From: Hemileia vastatrix
Taxonomy: Eukaryota > Basidiomycota > Pucciniomycetes > Pucciniales > Zaghouaniaceae
Length of the DNA: 64,000 bases
Direction of reading: 5' to 3'
Assembly (NCBI GenBank): GCA_030280995.1
Contig: JASXTE010000001.1
Span: forward strand, 29,358,606 to 29,422,605
In this document: positions 35,040 through 45,236 of the stretch, in pieces
How positions within the stretch are numbered: the first letter of the stretch is position 1
Layout of the letters: each line of letters opens with the position of its first letter
Position numbers and translations under genes: made by a program
The notes under the pieces: model-generated
Database searches by the model: none
Told to the model about the DNA's origin: nothing
What the model saw: the letters and a program-made list of their open reading frames with translations, nothing else

Positions 35040-36094
35040 ACACTATAGGTTGTGTTCAAAAGGATGAAAATGGTTTTCTAATTTCAATGGTATTTGATTT
35101 TTAGCTAGCCATAAAAGTGAAGGTGATACAGACTTGGTCAAAAGTGTCCTTCTGAACAACGGTCCAATGCTCAGAAAGACACTATCATAATGCATATCAT
35201 CTAGGTTTTAAATGTATACATATATTTCTTTTATGCATTATAAAAGTGTCCTTTTGAGAGTTGAACTGTTTTTCAGAAGGACACTTTTGACCAAGTCTGT
35301 AACACCTTCATTTTAATGTTTAACCAATTTTCCAGTACCAAAACTATTAAAAGAGCTTATGTCATTTACAGTACTTAAAGTGTTAACCCGAACAATAGTT
35401 TATCACAAGAAAGACAGTTTTATAAACTTTAAATATAAAATTTTTATATATAATACCTATATGATATGCATTATAAAAGTGTTCTTCTGATCTTCAGACT
35501 GTTGTTTAGAAGGAAACTTTTGACTAAGTCTTTAACTCCTTCACTTTAATGGTTAGCCAACAATAAAATACCAAGGAAATAAGTAAAACCCTTGTTATCT
35601 ACTAAATATCACTTAATTTGTCTTCCTGAACAACAGTCCATTTCTGAGAAGGATACCTTTAAGTTGTAAATCATCTAGGTAATATATTTATCCTTTGTAT
35701 CTTTTATCAATTATAAAAAATTATTGTGCACACAAACAAATACTTTGTGAACTGGTTAAGATGATACTTTTTTAACCCTTTAATTTTTGATTTTAAGTTT
35801 TCAGAAAGTACTTGACTGATAGTAAAAGACATATTTGTGCCATTGTGTGACACTAAGTATCAAAAAGGCTGTAACAGTGTCAATTTTTACATTAAAAGGT
35901 TTTTGAACCTGAGGAAAAAAAGGATTTTTTTTATCCCACCTATATTTATGCTATATTAGGTATTGATTTATCCATCAATATGCTACTTTAGAAAAATTAT
36001 TTAAAATACAAATGTGATTAATGTTGAAGCATTACTAGTTTAAAACTCCTATTATTTTCCTAAATCATTTCATTAAATGGCCTAAGTGAAGAAA
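35040..36094. repeat. Satellite array, segment 2
   Basis: Continuation of the monomer interrupted by A2, from ACACTATAGG to GTGAAGAAA, where B3 is inserted. Contains the same inverted-repeat modules. No coding frame. Confidence 0.85.
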
Positions 36095-37231
36095 TGTCAG
36101 CCAGGCTATTCCAGGAGTCCACTAAATGATATATAAATTATAAAACCTTAAAGAGTGGGTAAGACTTGTATTTAATGAATATAACTTAATATTTTATTGC
36201 ATAATGAAATTATATAAGAATTATATTTTATACAAGTGTTACATTAAATTTATTGATTATATATATTTTTATATACAATTAAATTGAGCATAATATAATA
36301 TATTCTACAAATAATGGCACATTTTTATGTATTTAATAATTATAAATTTATATTTAATTAATTAAAAAACATATATTATAATTACAAGTGTAAAATTGAT
36401 TTATAATATATTTAAATTAATTACTTAAATTTATATATTAAATAATACCTCTCATATGATACTAAACAATAATTAAGGACGCTTCTTTTGACCCTTAATT
36501 GTGTTAGAAAAAACAAATAAATTAATTTGGACTAAATTGAGATTAATTGCTTGTTTTGTTGCGTCAAATTATTTTTTGTTTCACTTAAAATGTCCTTTAA
36601 TCAGAATGTACCATCTGTTTGGAATTATATTTCTCATAGTTCCTATGTTTCCAATCTTGTTTAGTTATTCACTATTGTCACTTACTGATTTGGGAATTAA
36701 TGGCGGGGAAATTGGATTCTTAACTGGGGTTTTAATTATTTGTTTCATGTTTTTCTCTATATTGTTATGTTTCATTTACTCTTTTGATATATTTGTTTTA
36801 TTCCATTCTAATCATTGTATTTACAAAGATAGTAGCACTTCAGAGGACCCATTGCCTATAAAAGGGCCTTGGATAATCCCCTGTAGCCTCATCACTTATT
36901 ACACACTCAACAAATTAAATAAACAATTTATTACGTTTATATTTTTTTATTAGTAATACAAATCTAATTTAAATTCTATACAACAAATCAAAGGTTGCTT
37001 TAAGTCTGATAGTAATTAAAATTGTTTGCTGCGCAGAACCCTTACATTTAATAATATTACTGTTAATAAAATCTAAGTTTTTGTCACCTCTCAAAGTTGC
37101 TCACCATTGTTTTCCCTCTCAAATAAATTAAATATATATTTTTGATTTATTTCTTTATCTTCCCTTGTCCTCCTCCTTCTCTCCTCCTTTTTCTCCTATT
37201 TTTCTTACCTCTTCTAGACGACTGACCGACA
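36095..37231 (+). repeat. 5' LTR of B3
   Basis: TGTCAGCCAGGCTATTCC...GACTGACCGACA, 1137 bp. A TATA box, TATAAAA, lies at 36857-36863 just before GGGCC. Confidence 0.95.
36857..36863 (+). promoter_or_regulatory. TATA box of the B3 5' LTR
   Basis: CCTATAAAAGGGCC. The same box is at 44862-44868 in the 3' LTR, and equivalent boxes lie in the B2 LTRs and the solo LTR (TTTTATAGGC inverse). Confidence 0.55.
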
Positions 37232-37896
37232 ACTGGGGACCTTTCCAAACAACGACGACGATCGAGGCTGGCGACTAACGACAAAACGCACGGAACACCT
37301 AGAAAAACGAAACTTTTGCCGCGACTGTGTTTCGAACTTGGGTTCGACATCTTAGGTTTATATAATATTAATTTTTATATTATTTTGAAGTGATTTTTCG
37401 ATCACTATAGTAAGTTCACCTTTGCGCCTCTCACTCTTATTACTATATTTTTATTGCAATAACAGTGATTGTGGCTTAATTGCTGATTCACTGAGTGTAA
37501 GTGTTCAATTTTTAAAATTTTTTTTTCCTAGTTGAACATTATAGAGTGTTAAATCCTCTTAGTCCTAGAAGAATTGACATTTTTTAATACAAAATTGAAT
37601 TATTAATTTAATTTTTTTTTATTAATTATTGTTAATTTTGGTTGACTTAAAAGTACATTGTGCTTAGTCCCAAATATATTGCCATATTTAATATTGGTAA
37701 TTAATTGGTTGAATTAACTTGATTGTTATTCCCAATTTAACCTTGCAATCCATTTTTTTAACTATTACTTTATATTGAAAATTATTTTTTCTATAATTTA
37801 ATTAATAAAATTTTTTTTATTATTTGGAGCAATTATTGACTAACTTTTATTATTTTTTTATAAAATAAAAAGTAAGTTATAAATCTTCCCACTAGT
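37232..37896 (+). other. B3 leader with possible long 5' UTR intron
   Basis: Leader between LTR and ORF1. GTAAGT at 37410-37415 sits in CACTATAGTAAGTT, a string shared with B2. A possible acceptor CCCACTAG ends at 37895, directly before the ORF1 ATG (37897). If used, the intron would be 486 bp and would contain the repeated TTGAC...TAGTCC motif. The LTR-proximal part (ACTGGGGACCTTTCC at 37231 on) is where a primer binding site would be; I could not match it to a tRNA. Confidence 0.4.
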
Positions 37897-38578
37897 ATGT
37901 CCAACAATTTGGCAGAAAAAATGGATAACATGCAAGTGGATGAAATAGAAATTGACTATGATGCTGACACTGTAAGCTCTTCTAAAGTTGGTCATAAAAA
38001 ATCTTATACTAACACAAAGAATTCACATACCGCAGGATGTGGAAATGACAGGAAATGCAAACAAACCAAACCCCCTTCCCCCAGTACCACAGAAGGAAGT
38101 AAAGCCTCTAGTGCCTCAAGAAAGTCTTCCAAAAGGCTTCAAAATAAAAAAGCTTCCTCTGCCACAACAAATCAGCAACCTATCCAGTCATATAAAAGAG
38201 TTGAAGACAGAAAATATGACTTACAAAGCAAAGGTAGACACATTGTGGGATCAGGTCCAAGAACTCAGGAACCAGATTCAGGCCCAGGCCCCTCCTCAGT
38301 TGCCTCCCAATCAGCCTCAGTTTCAGGCTCAACCTTCACAGCCACCCAGCTCAACCATCCAAAATCCAAATACTATGGAAGTAGAGCAATGGAAATGGGA
38401 TTATCTAATGAGTCACTACTAACAGAATGTGCAACACCCTCCTCATCATCAGCCTGGCCCATCCAGAACACCCAATTTCCATCCACCTCCTCATCCCTAC
38501 CAACAAGGCAGGAGAAAGAAGGCCCAAGCACAATCCCAAACCCAGTCCCAGGGGAAGTTTCCTCCTCTGCCATGGTAA
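37897..38578 (+). pseudogene. ORF1 of B3, spliced small protein of unknown function
   Basis: Exon 1 is 37897-37971 (MSNNLAEKMDNMQVDEIEID). The intron is 37972-38035, 64 bp, with donor GTAAGC, a perfect TACTAAC branch site and acceptor ACCGCAG. Exon 2 is 38036-38578 in the next frame. Exon 2 has the blocks ESLPKGFKIKKLPL, NLSSHIKELKTEN and KVDTLWDQ (coiled-coil-like), a Gln/Pro-rich region, MEVEQWKWDYLMSHY, QPGPSRTP, HPYQQGRRKKAQ and ends FPPLPW-TAA. A TAA at 38420-38422 interrupts it where B2 has CAA. The stop TAA overlaps the ORF2 start in ATGGTAA. Conservation of exon 2 in the shifted frame among B1, B2 and B3 is the main evidence that the spliced form is real. Confidence 0.62.
37972..38035 (+). 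other. Intron in ORF1 of B3
   Basis: GTAAGC...TACTAAC...CGCAG, 64 bp. The equivalents in B1 (58 bp) and B2 (55 bp) have diverged sequence and length but keep splice sites and length 1 modulo 3, so all three make the same frame change. Confidence 0.65.
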
Positions 38579-40344
38579 GTAATTTGGTTGATAGTCACTT
38601 GGGTATGTTTTCTAATAAATCTTCTTCTGCAGGTAATATTATTGAACATGGTGAAAGAACAGTTAAACCTGTTAAAAGACAGCTTCCTGTAACTAGTAGC
38701 CCTATTGATGTAATTAGCAAATTGTCATTTGATGAACCTTTACATTTAACTTCTACATCTTTAATTAATCCTTCTCTTGCAATTAAAAATGATTCTGTTC
38801 CCCCTGAAATCTATACCTTAATTGAAAAAACTTCTGAGGAAATATTGAAAGATACCCTTGATTTTAATATTGTGAAAGACAAACATGTGAGAGATGTGTT
38901 AATCCATGAAAATGATAGATTAAATAATTTACACTTGCAATGTAAAGTGAGTTCTTCTGTACAAGATACAGCTTATTTAAAAATCAAAGAAACCTTGAAT
39001 ATTGTTCTTAGTCAACAAAAACAAATAAGAAGTGACCATAGAGCTATCTCGGATAGAAATATCAGTCTACATAAGACCTTGAGTGAATTGAAACCCCTTA
39101 TTGAGGAAAATTATTCATTCAAAAATGAAATAAAATCTCTGCAAAATGAGTTTAAGAAGCTAAAAAATGATTTCCATGCACTAAGTACCAAACACTCAGT
39201 TTCTGAGGACAGAAATGTTCTATCTCTTGCAAAAGTAAATGACCAGATGTCTGAAATTCCAAGAATAAGAAACTATGTGTCTGACCTACAGGAAAAGTTC
39301 TCAACCTTAAACACCAATAATGAATTAAATGAGATTTCTGTAAATAAGCTGCATAAAAATAAAGGGAAAAGACCTGAGAAAAGTTCATCCTTTCTTCCTC
39401 ATATTTCAACCATTAAACAAACTGACAATGAGTCTGTAAAATCTTTTGCTACTAGCAAAAAATCTTGTGATGGTCATGCACCAGCTGTTTCTGTAAATAA
39501 TGAAATTTCTGAACACCTGGCTAAACTTCAGGAATTATTAATAATGAATAATTCAAACCAAAAAGTGGACCATCCCAGTAGTCAGAAAAATTGGCCTAAG
39601 TTAGACCAATATCCTACCTTTGATGGTGATTCTTCCTCTGATTGGCAACACTTTATCCAGAGAATTGATAGTTTAAAGAGATCTTATAAACTACCTGATG
39701 AGGAAATTATTTCCAAGCTAATTTCTTTATTTTCCAATGAAGCCTTGATGTGGTATGAATCTGTCCTCTTAGATAACAATCATTATACATGGAATGATTG
39801 GAAATCCTTGATTGAGAATCAGTTTGGTGGTTCAAAATTCAGGTTAGCTCAACAGAGACTGTATGAGAATACTAGATATGTATCCTCCTCTGTTGAAAAG
39901 CCCATTGTTTTTCTGATGAAAATAACTAAAATCCTTAGAGCAATTGATCCAAAGTTGGATTATGATATTTGGAGAGATAAAATCTTGTATAAATTACCAA
40001 ATTCTCTTAGGGATTTGTTTGTTGCTAGAACTGAGCATGTAAGGGAAAATTCTTCTTTCATTAATATCTGTAATGAAGTACTACTCAACCATAGATATGA
40101 ACCAAAGAATTACCTTAGTAAATCTTATAATGATCAGAATAAACCTTCTATAAAGCTCCCAGAAAAATCTGGTAAACCCTCTGCCCCAGTTGCACCTAAA
40201 AAATATGCAACAAATACTTGTTATAAATGTAACAAACCGTGGCAGAAGGGTCATGTTTGTGACAAGAAAATTCATCTTGTTGAACAAAATGAAAACACTG
40301 ATGAAGTTGAACTTGATGTCAATAATTCTTCCAGTGACTGTTAA
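38572..40344 (+). CDS. gag: ORF2 of B3, Gag part
   Basis: Starts at ATG 38572 in the context GCCATGG (MVSNLVDSHLGM). A long helical, Asn/Lys-rich N-terminal part of about 330 residues is followed by the capsid domain (WPKLDQYPTFDGDSSSDWQ, ALMWYESVLL, WNDWKSLIENQFGG) at about 39590-39860. The zinc knuckle CYKCNKPWQKGHVC (C-x2-C-x7-H-x-C, usual in Ty3/gypsy) lies at 40219-40260. The frame ends at TAA 40342-40344. This stop is not a gag/pol boundary: pol follows in the same frame, and B2 has GAA at this codon. The frame is open upstream to 37897, but I place the start at 38572 because ORF1 uses the upstream part. Confidence 0.85.
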   Translation: MVSNLVDSHLGMFSNKSSSAGNIIEHGERTVKPVKRQLPVTSSPIDVISKLSFDEPLHLTSTSLINPSLAIKNDSVPPEIYTLIEKTSEEILKDTLDFNIVKDKHVRDVLIHENDRLNNLHLQCKVSSSVQDTAYLKIKETLNIVLSQQKQIRSDHRAISDRNISLHKTLSELKPLIEENYSFKNEIKSLQNEFKKLKNDFHALSTKHSVSEDRNVLSLAKVNDQMSEIPRIRNYVSDLQEKFSTLNTNNELNEISVNKLHKNKGKRPEKSSSFLPHISTIKQTDNESVKSFATSKKSCDGHAPAVSVNNEISEHLAKLQELLIMNNSNQKVDHPSSQKNWPKLDQYPTFDGDSSSDWQHFIQRIDSLKRSYKLPDEEIISKLISLFSNEALMWYESVLLDNNHYTWNDWKSLIENQFGGSKFRLAQQRLYENTRYVSSSVEKPIVFLMKITKILRAIDPKLDYDIWRDKILYKLPNSLRDLFVARTEHVRENSSFINICNEVLLNHRYEPKNYLSKSYNDQNKPSIKLPEKSGKPSAPVAPKKYATNTCYKCNKPWQKGHVCDKKIHLVEQNENTDEVELDVNNSSSDC

Positions 40345-43062
40345 AGTAATATCTCCTATGACAATGAATCTGTTAAAGATGTTTTAATGTTGGAACATGA
40401 TGTCCATTATTTAAATAATATATCTGAAGATTGTGTATTGAATTTATCTTCAGTACAAAATGCTGAGATAATTAAAGATATTACTAACAATTCTATTCCT
40501 ATATCCCCTTTAAAGGCACCTGTTATCATTAATGGTAAAAATGTTGATGTAGTTCTTGATTCTGGTGCTGGAGGAAGTGTAGTATCTGAAAAAGCTTTGG
40601 CTTCAGTGGATAAGGAATATTTGAGTAAATTATTGCCTATAACTTCTGAAAAATGGAGAGGGTATGGTTCTACCTTATTTCCTATTGGCAAATACAAAAC
40701 CTCTGTATTTTTCAAATATAATGGTGGTTTTGTCAGAGCTATTTGTGAGTTTGTTGTCATGAAAAATGATAATTTGAGCAATTGGTTTATTATGGGAAAT
40801 GATATTTTAACCATGTTTGGTGTGAAACTGGACCCAGCAAATAATTGCTTTACCTTAGGAATGAATGGGAAAAGAAAATTCAAAATTTCTTCTCCTAGAC
40901 CTTCTGGGCATTTGTTGAAATCTTGTAACTCACTGACCCAATGTAAAGGTAGAACAACAACTGAAATGGATGATTTATTACATGAAATAAATACTGCTTC
41001 TTTTGGTGATCAGTTGACTTGTGAACAAAAAGATTCTATTGTTGCCTCTATTACCTCTTTCCCTATGGCTTTTGCTCATGGGTCTCATGTCTTGGGAATT
41101 GTTCAGGAAGAAATGAAGATTACCTTATCCTGTAATTTGAGTGATATTCCTCCTACCCTTAAGAAAAAACCATATCCTGCTTCTCCATCAAAAAGAAAAG
41201 ATATTGAAAATAATATTGAAACATTATTGAAAATGAATATCATTGAGAAAGTGGATGTCACCCCCAAATATTGTGTCATCTCCCCAGTCTTAATTTCTTA
41301 TGAAAAAGATAAAGCTAGATTATGTGGAGATTACAGAGCTTTAAATACTTATACTGTTGATGATATTTATCCTTTACCCAGAATTAATTCAATACATGCT
41401 ACCTTGCAAGGTGCAAAATTTATTAGTTGTCTGGATGGTAATAAAGGTTATCATCAAGTTCCAGTTGAGAATAATTCTCAAAATTTTTTGCTTATTGCTA
41501 CTCATATGGGAATATATAAGTATGTTAGGATGCCATTTGGCCCTAAAAATGCTCCTTCAGTTTTCCAGAAGGTCATGGATAACACTTTCCATCAAGAAAT
41601 TATTGAAGGTTGGCTCATGGTTTATATTGATGATATTATTGTTTTTTCTAAAACTTTTGATGAACATATAATTCACTTGAATAGAGTTTTCCAAAAAATG
41701 GATGAAATCAATATGACCTTATCTCTAAAAAAGTGTAAATTTGGTTTTCAATCTTTGAAAGTCCTTGGCCATGTTGTGTCAGGCTTACAAATTTGTGTAT
41801 ACCATAATAAGGTTGCTGCCATTCAAAATGTGAAAGCACCAACTTCTGTAAGAGAAATCCAAAGTTTTTTGGGTATGTGTGGCTATTATAGACAATATAT
41901 TAAAAACTATCAGGTCATAGCCTTGCCTCTTACAAAACTAACCAGAAAAGATGTTGCTTTTCTCTGGAATAATGACTTTCAGAAAGCTTTTAATACATTG
42001 AAAAGTTGCTTAATGACAGCCCCTATATTGGCACTTCCAGATTTTAACAAGCCATTTGTACTTTATACAGATGCTAGCTTTATTGGTCTGGGAGCTGCCC
42101 TTCACCAAAAGCAAATTATTAATGATAAATCCTCAGAGGTTGTAATTTGTTATATTTCAAGAACCTTAAGAAATAGTGAATTGAAATATGGTGCCACTCA
42201 ATTGGAGTGCTTAGCAGTTGTTTGGGCTCTTGAGAAACTTCATTACTATTTGGATGACCAAAAATTTGAGTTGGTAACTGACTGTAGTGCTGTGAAATCT
42301 CTCTTAAACCTCAAAACACCTGACATACATATGTTCAGGTGGCAACTTGCTGTTCAAGAATACAGAGGACGGATGACTATTATCCATAGAGCTGGAAATG
42401 TTCATTCTAATGTTGATATGCTCTCCAGATTACCTCTGCCAAATAATGACTCCAATCCTGCTTATGTACCTGAAGATGATACTGTTCATATACATGGTAT
42501 ATTTATAGTTGATATGGAAGAAGAGTTATTACAGTTAATACTGGATTCATATGATAAAGATTCTGACTTAAATAAATTAGTTACTATTTTGAATGATCCT
42601 AAGAATGCTTCAATTCAAGCATTAATAAAAACTCTTCCTGCAAAGTACCAAAATGCTTTAAGTAAGGGAAAGTTTTCTATTGAAGATGGTTATATATATT
42701 ATAGAAGGAAGCTTATCAATGTGATTGTTATTCCTCCTTCAATGAAAGAAACTATCCTCAAACTTTGTCATGATGACATATTAGCTGGTCATTTTGATCT
42801 TGAAAAAACATTGATTAGAATCAAAAACACTGCATGGTGGGCTAATATGTCTGAAGACACAAAATTATATGTTGAATCTTGTGATTCCTGCCAAAAATCT
42901 AAAAGGTTAACAGGTAAGAGAGCAGGGTTATTAAAACATATTGAAGCACCTAGTGCTCCCTGGCAAATCATTAATATGGATTTTGTCACTGGTCTTCCTG
43001 TCGCAGGTAAAGATAGCTTTAACTCTTGTTGGGTAATAGTGGATAGATTCACTAAAATGTGA
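40345..43062 (+). CDS. pol: ORF2 of B3: protease, RT, RNase H, integrase N-terminus
   Basis: Same frame as Gag. The aspartic protease has VVLDSGAGGSVVSEKAL near 40550-40600. RT has LCGDYRALNTYTVDDIYPLP, SCLDGNKGYHQVPV, MPFGPKNAPSVFQ and the catalytic YIDDIIVFS at about 41623-41649, followed by SFLGMCGYYRQYI. RNase H has LYTDASFIGLGAAL, LECLAVVWAL and TDCSAVKSL. The integrase zinc domain follows (HDDILAGHF...CDSCQKSK, about 42765-42900), then the first catalytic Asp in NMDFVTGLP. It ends at TGA 43060-43062 after FTKM; the other copies have TGC here. All catalytic residues I could check are present. Confidence 0.9.
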   Translation, partial: SNISYDNESVKDVLMLEHDVHYLNNISEDCVLNLSSVQNAEIIKDITNNSIPISPLKAPVIINGKNVDVVLDSGAGGSVVSEKALASVDKEYLSKLLPITSEKWRGYGSTLFPIGKYKTSVFFKYNGGFVRAICEFVVMKNDNLSNWFIMGNDILTMFGVKLDPANNCFTLGMNGKRKFKISSPRPSGHLLKSCNSLTQCKGRTTTEMDDLLHEINTASFGDQLTCEQKDSIVASITSFPMAFAHGSHVLGIVQEEMKITLSCNLSDIPPTLKKKPYPASPSKRKDIENNIETLLKMNIIEKVDVTPKYCVISPVLISYEKDKARLCGDYRALNTYTVDDIYPLPRINSIHATLQGAKFISCLDGNKGYHQVPVENNSQNFLLIATHMGIYKYVRMPFGPKNAPSVFQKVMDNTFHQEIIEGWLMVYIDDIIVFSKTFDEHIIHLNRVFQKMDEINMTLSLKKCKFGFQSLKVLGHVVSGLQICVYHNKVAAIQNVKAPTSVREIQSFLGMCGYYRQYIKNYQVIALPLTKLTRKDVAFLWNNDFQKAFNTLKSCLMTAPILALPDFNKPFVLYTDASFIGLGAALHQKQIINDKSSEVVICYISRTLRNSELKYGATQLECLAVVWALEKLHYYLDDQKFELVTDCSAVKSLLNLKTPDIHMFRWQLAVQEYRGRMTIIHRAGNVHSNVDMLSRLPLPNNDSNPAYVPEDDTVHIHGIFIVDMEEELLQLILDSYDKDSDLNKLVTILNDPKNASIQALIKTLPAKYQNALSKGKFSIEDGYIYYRRKLINVIVIPPSMKETILKLCHDDILAGHFDLEKTLIRIKNTAWWANMSEDTKLYVESCDSCQKSKRLTGKRAGLLKHIEAPSAPWQIINMDFVTGLPVAGKDSFNSCWVIVDRFTKM

Positions 43063-44064
43063 AAATTTATTCCAACCCACAAAGATGTATCCACCAAAGA
43101 ATTAGCTTTCTTATGGTGGTCTTACATGTTTAATATTATTGGTTTTCCAAAAGCCATTATCTCTGATAGGGATCCAAAATTTACTTCTGAGTTCTGGACC
43201 TCTTTGATGGATATTTGTGGCTGTGAGTTAAAATTGTCTACAGCTCACCATCCTCAGACTGATGGTCTAGCTGAAAGAATGATTCAAACTCTGGAAGATA
43301 TGATTAGAAGGTATTGTGCCTTTGGTTTAGAATATAAAGACAATGACAGATTTACTCATGATTGGGTCACTCTTTTGCCTGGTCTTGAATTTGCATATAA
43401 TAGCACTGTTCATTCTGTCACTGAGAAAAAGCCTTTTGAGCTTTGGTTAGGTTATGTCCCAAACACTCCTGCTCAGATTCTCAATAATAAATTACCTAAG
43501 TTGGAATTACACCCTGGTGTAAAATCTTTTATGCAAATGCAACAGCTATGCAGAAAACATGCTCAAAGTTGTATTGATAAAGCATTTGAATATGAAAAGA
43601 AAAGATGGGATAAATCCCATAAAGAATACACATTTAGCAAGGGTGATGAAGTGTTGATCTCTACTGTCCATTTTAATTTACAGGGTAACCACAAATTAAA
43701 ATATCCTTTTGTAGGACCATTTGTTGTTAAAAGAATGGTTGGTGATAATGCAGTAGAAGTTGTATTGTATTCTCCATATGATAGGAAACATCCTGTCTTT
43801 CCCATTTCTTTGCTTAAACCTTATACTTCCAACAGTGACTTATTTCCAAAAAGAAGAGGAAGACCTAAGAAGAACCCTCAGGAAGTCACAGAAACAGCAG
43901 AAATTGATAAAATTCTCAATGATAGAATTATCACTTCTGAGAGAGGTACTGAATATTTATTGAGATATAAGAACAAATCATCTGAACATGATGCATGGAT
44001 ACCTGGAAAGGAAATTTCAAATCTGCCTACTCTGTTGAAAAAATACAAAAAGAAAAAATCTTAG
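43063..44064 (+). CDS. pol: ORF2 of B3: integrase core, AT-hook, chromodomain-like tail
   Basis: Direct continuation in frame after the TGA. Integrase core: AIISDRDPKFTSEFW with the second Asp near 43160, and TAHHPQTDGLAERMIQTLED with the Glu near 43273. A GPF-like part follows (YPFVGPFVVKRMVG, HPVFPISLLKPY). A basic segment RRGRPKKNPQE at about 43852-43885 is an AT-hook motif. A C-terminal chromodomain-like module (ILNDRIITSERGTEYLLRYK...AWIPGKEISNLP) occupies about 43912-44045. It stops at TAG 44062. An AT-hook beside a chromodomain would suit targeting to A+T-rich heterochromatin such as the satellite; this is inference. Confidence 0.88.
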   Translation, partial: KFIPTHKDVSTKELAFLWWSYMFNIIGFPKAIISDRDPKFTSEFWTSLMDICGCELKLSTAHHPQTDGLAERMIQTLEDMIRRYCAFGLEYKDNDRFTHDWVTLLPGLEFAYNSTVHSVTEKKPFELWLGYVPNTPAQILNNKLPKLELHPGVKSFMQMQQLCRKHAQSCIDKAFEYEKKRWDKSHKEYTFSKGDEVLISTVHFNLQGNHKLKYPFVGPFVVKRMVGDNAVEVVLYSPYDRKHPVFPISLLKPYTSNSDLFPKRRGRPKKNPQEVTETAEIDKILNDRIITSERGTEYLLRYKNKSSEHDAWIPGKEISNLPTLLKKYKKKKS

Positions 44065-44085
44065 CATTTTTTTTTATTGTTTTTT

Positions 44086-44099
44086 TTAGAGTGAGGGAG
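44086..44099 (+). other. Polypurine tract of B3
   Basis: AGAGTGAGGGAGTG directly before the 3' LTR. Also present in B2 at 10166-10179 in inverse orientation. Plus-strand DNA synthesis would start here. Confidence 0.7.
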
Positions 44100-45236
44100 T
44101 GTCAGCCAGGCTATTCCAGGAGTCCAGTAAATGATATATAAATTATAAAACCTTAAAGAGTGGGTAAGACTTGTATTTAATGAATATAACTTAATATTTT
44201 ATTGCATAATGAAATTATATAAGAATTTTATTATATACAAGTGTTGCATTAAATTTATTGATTATATATATTTTTATATACAATTATATTGAGCATAATA
44301 TAATATATTCTACAAATAATGGTGCATTTTTATGTATTTAATAATTATAAATTTATATTTAATTAATTAAAAACCATATATTATAATTACAAGTGTAAAA
44401 TTGATTTATAATATATTTAAATTAATTACTTAAATTTATATATTAAATAATACCTCTCATATGATACTAAACAATAATTAAGGACGCCTCTTTTGACCCT
44501 TAATTGTGTTAGAAAAAACAAATAAATTAATTTGGACTAAATTGAGATTAATTGCTTGTTTTGTTGCGTCAAATTATTTTTTGTTTCACTTAAAATGTCC
44601 TTTAATCAGAATGTACCATCTGTTTGGAATTATATTTCTCATAGTTCCTATGTTTCCAATCTTGTTTAGTTATTCACTATTGTCACTTACTGATTTGGGA
44701 ATTAATGGCGGGGAAATTGGATTCTTAATTGGGGTTTTAATTATTTGTTTCATGTTTTTCTCTATATTGTTATGTTTCATTTACTCTTTAGATATATTTG
44801 TTTTATTCCATTCTAATCATTGTATTTACAGAGATAGTAGCGCTTCAGAGGACCCATTGCCTATAAAAGGGCCTTGGATAATCCCCTGTAGCCTCATCAC
44901 TTATTACACACTCAACAAATTAAATAACCAATTTATTACGTTTATATTTTTTTATTAGTAATACAAATCTAATTTAAATTCTATACAACAAATCAAAGGT
45001 TGCTTTAAGTCTGATAGTAATTAAAATTGTTTGCCGCGCAGAACCCTTACATTTAATAATATTACTGTTAATAAAATCTAAGTTTTTGTCACCTCTCAAA
45101 GTTGCTCACCGTTGTTTTCCCTCTCAAATAAATTAAATATATATTTTTGATTTATTTCTTTATCTTCCCTTGTCCTCCTCCTTCTCTCCTCCTTTTTCTC
45201 CTATTTTTCTTACCTCTTCTAGACGACTGACCGACA
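44100..45236 (+). repeat. 3' LTR of B3
   Basis: 1137 bp, the same length as the 5' LTR with about 15 visible substitutions, for example CAC/TGC near 44324 and TGCTGCGC/TGCCGCGC near 45035. Confidence 0.95.

Larger units (their letters stand above)
36095..45236 (+). mobile_element. Ty3/gypsy element B3, nearly intact, youngest insertion
   Basis: 9142 bp. Both LTRs are 1137 bp and differ by roughly 1-2% by eye. A perfect 5-bp target duplication AGAAA lies at 36090-36094 and 45237-45241; uninterrupted monomers read GTGAAGAAAATTCAG here. Contents: leader, spliced ORF1, one-frame Gag-Pol ORF2 with two nonsense codons, polypurine tract, LTR. Confidence 0.95.

Noticed and set aside
36501..36953. 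150-codon hydrophobic ORF inside the B3 5' LTR (and again at 44506-44958)
   Set aside because: Presence in both LTRs follows from their near identity. It overlaps the TATA box and is not evident in the B2 LTRs. T-rich DNA gives hydrophobic frames by chance.
37320..37365. tRNA-like B-box (GGGTTCGA) in the B3 leader
   Set aside because: No cloverleaf can be drawn around it. A conserved palindrome TTCGAACTTGGGTTCGA explains it.
38575..38632. Second intron in B3 (GTAAGT...TTCTTCTGCAG), also visible in B1 and B2
   Set aside because: Splicing would not restore a useful frame in either ORF, whereas the unspliced ORF2 frame here (MVSNL.D.H.GM..KSSS) is conserved between B2 and B3. I prefer ATG 38572 as the start of ORF2.
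40342..40344. Gag-Pol stop-codon readthrough at TAA
   Set aside because: B2 has GAA at the same codon and the frame continues, so this is a nonsense mutation rather than a programmed readthrough site.
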